Part shown: positions 63,401 to 64,000 of the stretch, piece after piece
Position numbering within the stretch: position 1 is the stretch's first letter
Layout: every line of letters starts with the position of its first letter
NCBI RefSeq assembly: GCF_001418325.1
Contig: NZ_LIPN01000060.1
Coordinates: forward strand, 1 to 64,000
DNA length: 64,000 nt
Source: Streptomyces atriruber
GTDB taxonomy: Bacteria; Actinomycetota; Actinomycetes; Streptomycetales; Streptomycetaceae
Reading direction: 5' to 3'
Position numbers and translations under genes: made by a program
Notes under the pieces: model-generated
What the model was told of the DNA's origin: nothing
What the model saw: only the letters and a program-made list of their open reading frames with translations
Database searches by the model: none

Positions 63401-64000
63401 CCGGGGCGGTGAGCTGCGGGCCCTGGGCCGCCCGCAGGACGCGCTCGCCGAGGACCTGTCCGTGGAGGACATCCTGCGCTCCAAGTACGGCCCGGAGAAT
63501 CACTTCACCCTCATGGCGGGCAGCAACCTCGGGCTCTCGCTGGACATGGTCGGCCTGCCGAACGACTCCCTGGAGCAGCACAAGGAGGTTCACGAGCGGC
63601 GGGTGCGGGTGCTCAGCGAACAGCACGAGCTGACCCTGCGCAGCTCCGTGCACGTGGCCAGCAGGCTGCGCGAGATCGGTCGATACGACGACTCGCTGAC
63701 CCGGCTGCAGGAGATCTACCGGCACACCCAGGAGAACGACGGGCTCGGCTGGGCCCATATGACGACGCTCCTCACGGCCTGCTCGCTGGCCTCGACGCTG
63801 CGCCACATCGCCACGTTGTCCCCGGGGCTGTCCTCGCGGACCCGGCGGGAGAACGCGGACTCCGCCCGCATGCTGAACACACGGGCGCGGGACGCCTTCG
63901 TGGTCTACGGCGGCTCGCGACACCCCGAGGCCCTGGTCTCGGGCGTGGGACTCGCGGCCGACCTGCGGTTCCTTGGCCGGATCGACGGGGCCCACGGGGC
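60495..64000 (+). CDS. fxsT: FxsT: MinD-like, TIR-like, NTPase and TPR fusion (3' partial)
   Basis: The frame is open from ATG 60495 to the window end, at least 1168 aa. Residues 17-330 are MinD/ParA-like (TFYSYKGGVGRTMAMANVAWLL, VIDWDLESPG), with GRT in place of GKT. A TIR-like segment follows (AVLLVFEPQERRWADWIRAELFANGVMCEFDRG). An NB-ARC-like module comes next, with FLGREDCLQQV and Walker A HGPPGVGKRTYALEY (GKR instead of GKT), then TPR-like helices to the edge. This matches the FxsT description (FxSxx-COOH system TPR protein). GGAG lies 8 nt before the ATG. The FxsC stop is 24 nt upstream. The end of the protein is outside the window. Confidence 0.85.
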   Translation, partial: MSSAEPSGSVRGENQATVVTFYSYKGGVGRTMAMANVAWLLADAGHRVLVIDWDLESPGLHRYLRPFLRDPELTDSTGVVEMVQDYGRAVEALAAEDLPDTEKEARLAELLVRHTQVGMHTDPLAYRFTSPAGRIDFLGPGCQDGLYGRRVATFDWARFYLEQSGRLFAEALRESLRADGYDYVLIDSRTGHSDNASLCTLLLPDVVVVGFNSSNQSIEGSAAVARQVREQSGGRIRVLPVPMRVDRSHPEQAERRLSRARDQFAGVASPILLTNEEQYWREVEVAHVPSVAYEEVLIPFVLQNYEPSLQKQAYERLGQEISGDAELRFAPIAAHVRENYAEAFAEVPAAARAVLLVFEPQERRWADWIRAELFANGVMCEFDRGSGERAARGDTMVTYLVLMSSVMVGSSRLTGLTAHLNPDGLIGRRKVDVAWLEDVEVHPPFRGRPGPKLYTLEEEPARNALLTHFLPGDRRGVPWADRSGHGPRFPGRHPQVSHVPPLRRGEFLGREDCLQQVRNALPPGQAARRPVVLHGPPGVGKRTYALEYLNRFRADYDIVWWMPADSSENVVRELVLLSEQVGASRRASPRAVDALRELLEGRHGGPERLLLVYEDARHPDEIESLLFTSNRVHTLITSENPDWGTLAHPICIEPPSAEEAVRYLRRKAPQLTRELAGQLVDLGEPLPQLLDQMAAYLQNTARPPEAAVAEFVQEVGNRQALGLELPSAVWQSVVEDLGKERPASLDLLRMLTALSPEGAGWDLLESQASLEFLGLPAGVEGRRQLGYAARGLLSRSQARRGQDGRQLTASRMILAAQLRELEPTEAAEIAAGVRRVLAAYAPPDDRVDDQDMYPRYAELDLHVEPSGAMRDDSPEVRRWLVNQVRYRRRTQCLDAAFTLAQRLEEAWTAEAALDDERRLLLLRLRVELANIHTDAGRYPEANRVNGAALGELRRLQDLDGEFALRSALGRGGELRALGRPQDALAEDLSVEDILRSKYGPENHFTLMAGSNLGLSLDMVGLPNDSLEQHKEVHERRVRVLSEQHELTLRSSVHVASRLREIGRYDDSLTRLQEIYRHTQENDGLGWAHMTTLLTACSLASTLRHIATLSPGLSSRTRRENADSARMLNTRARDAFVVYGGSRHPEALVSGVGLAADLRFLGRIDGAHG

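Noticed and set aside
60663-63995. 1110-codon open frame on the minus strand
   Set aside because: It is antisense to fxsT, whose plus-strand frame shows MinD, TIR, NB-ARC and TPR motifs; the minus translation is low-complexity with no motifs.
1-64000. CRISPR arrays, tRNA or rRNA genes, insertion sequences
   Set aside because: No regularly spaced repeats, tRNA-like cloverleaf with GTTCRA arm, rRNA or transposase motif was noticed; a tRNAscan or CRISPR search would settle it.

Overview
The window is very GC-rich, with dense genes, frequent GTG and TTG starts, ATGA overlaps and families typical of Streptomyces (PAS-LuxR, PucR, CrcB pair, CYP102, Fxs RiPP genes). I read it as a Streptomyces chromosomal segment. 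No rRNA, tRNA, CRISPR array, insertion sequence or integrase was recognised.

Region 1 (1-33.7 kb) is mostly ordinary metabolic and regulatory genes. In order it holds: a GH18 glycosidase cut by the window edge; an amidase and a LacI regulator; a thioredoxin; an FAD disulfide-reductase homologue; a rifamycin phosphotransferase (rph) whose promoter carries a rifamycin-associated element (RAE); a membrane-protein gene split by an amber codon; a secreted lipase-like hydrolase; a self-sufficient CYP102-type P450 divergent from a PAS-LuxR regulator; an M20 peptidase; a YbdK ligase; two CrcB fluoride channels; a secreted GH18 enzyme; a DHFR-like reductase; TPR, pirin and thioredoxin-like proteins; a PucR regulator divergent from a ferredoxin reductase and acyl desaturase pair (DesA3 system type); the methylcitrate cycle prpDBC divergent from its regulator prpR; and a secreted TAP-type peptidase divergent from a two-component system.

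Region 2 (33.76-52.69 kb, all minus strand) is a 19-kb co-oriented, tightly overlapping operon. It encodes an M64-like zinc peptidase, a 1590-aa beta-rich protein with a C-terminal kelch array (DUF6603-like), a 29-residue micro-ORF, a 389-aa kelch protein, and three very large proteins (1068, 1753 and 604 aa) with no family of known function that I recognise. None of the main products has an evident signal peptide or membrane segment. This is the best candidate for an undescribed multi-protein system.

Region 3 (52.9-64 kb) is a regulatory and conflict-type island: a LysR regulator with a divergent small protein, a small membrane protein, a HIT hydrolase, a minus-strand pair of TIR-domain proteins (TIR-TIR, then STAND-TIR) and, divergently, an Fxs RiPP cluster. 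That cluster consists of a precursor ending in WESAV instead of FxSxx, the radical SAM enzyme FxsB, FxsC and FxsT; FxsT runs off the window. The TIR-like domains on both strands resemble each other, so the minus-strand pair may belong to the same signalling module as the RiPP genes.
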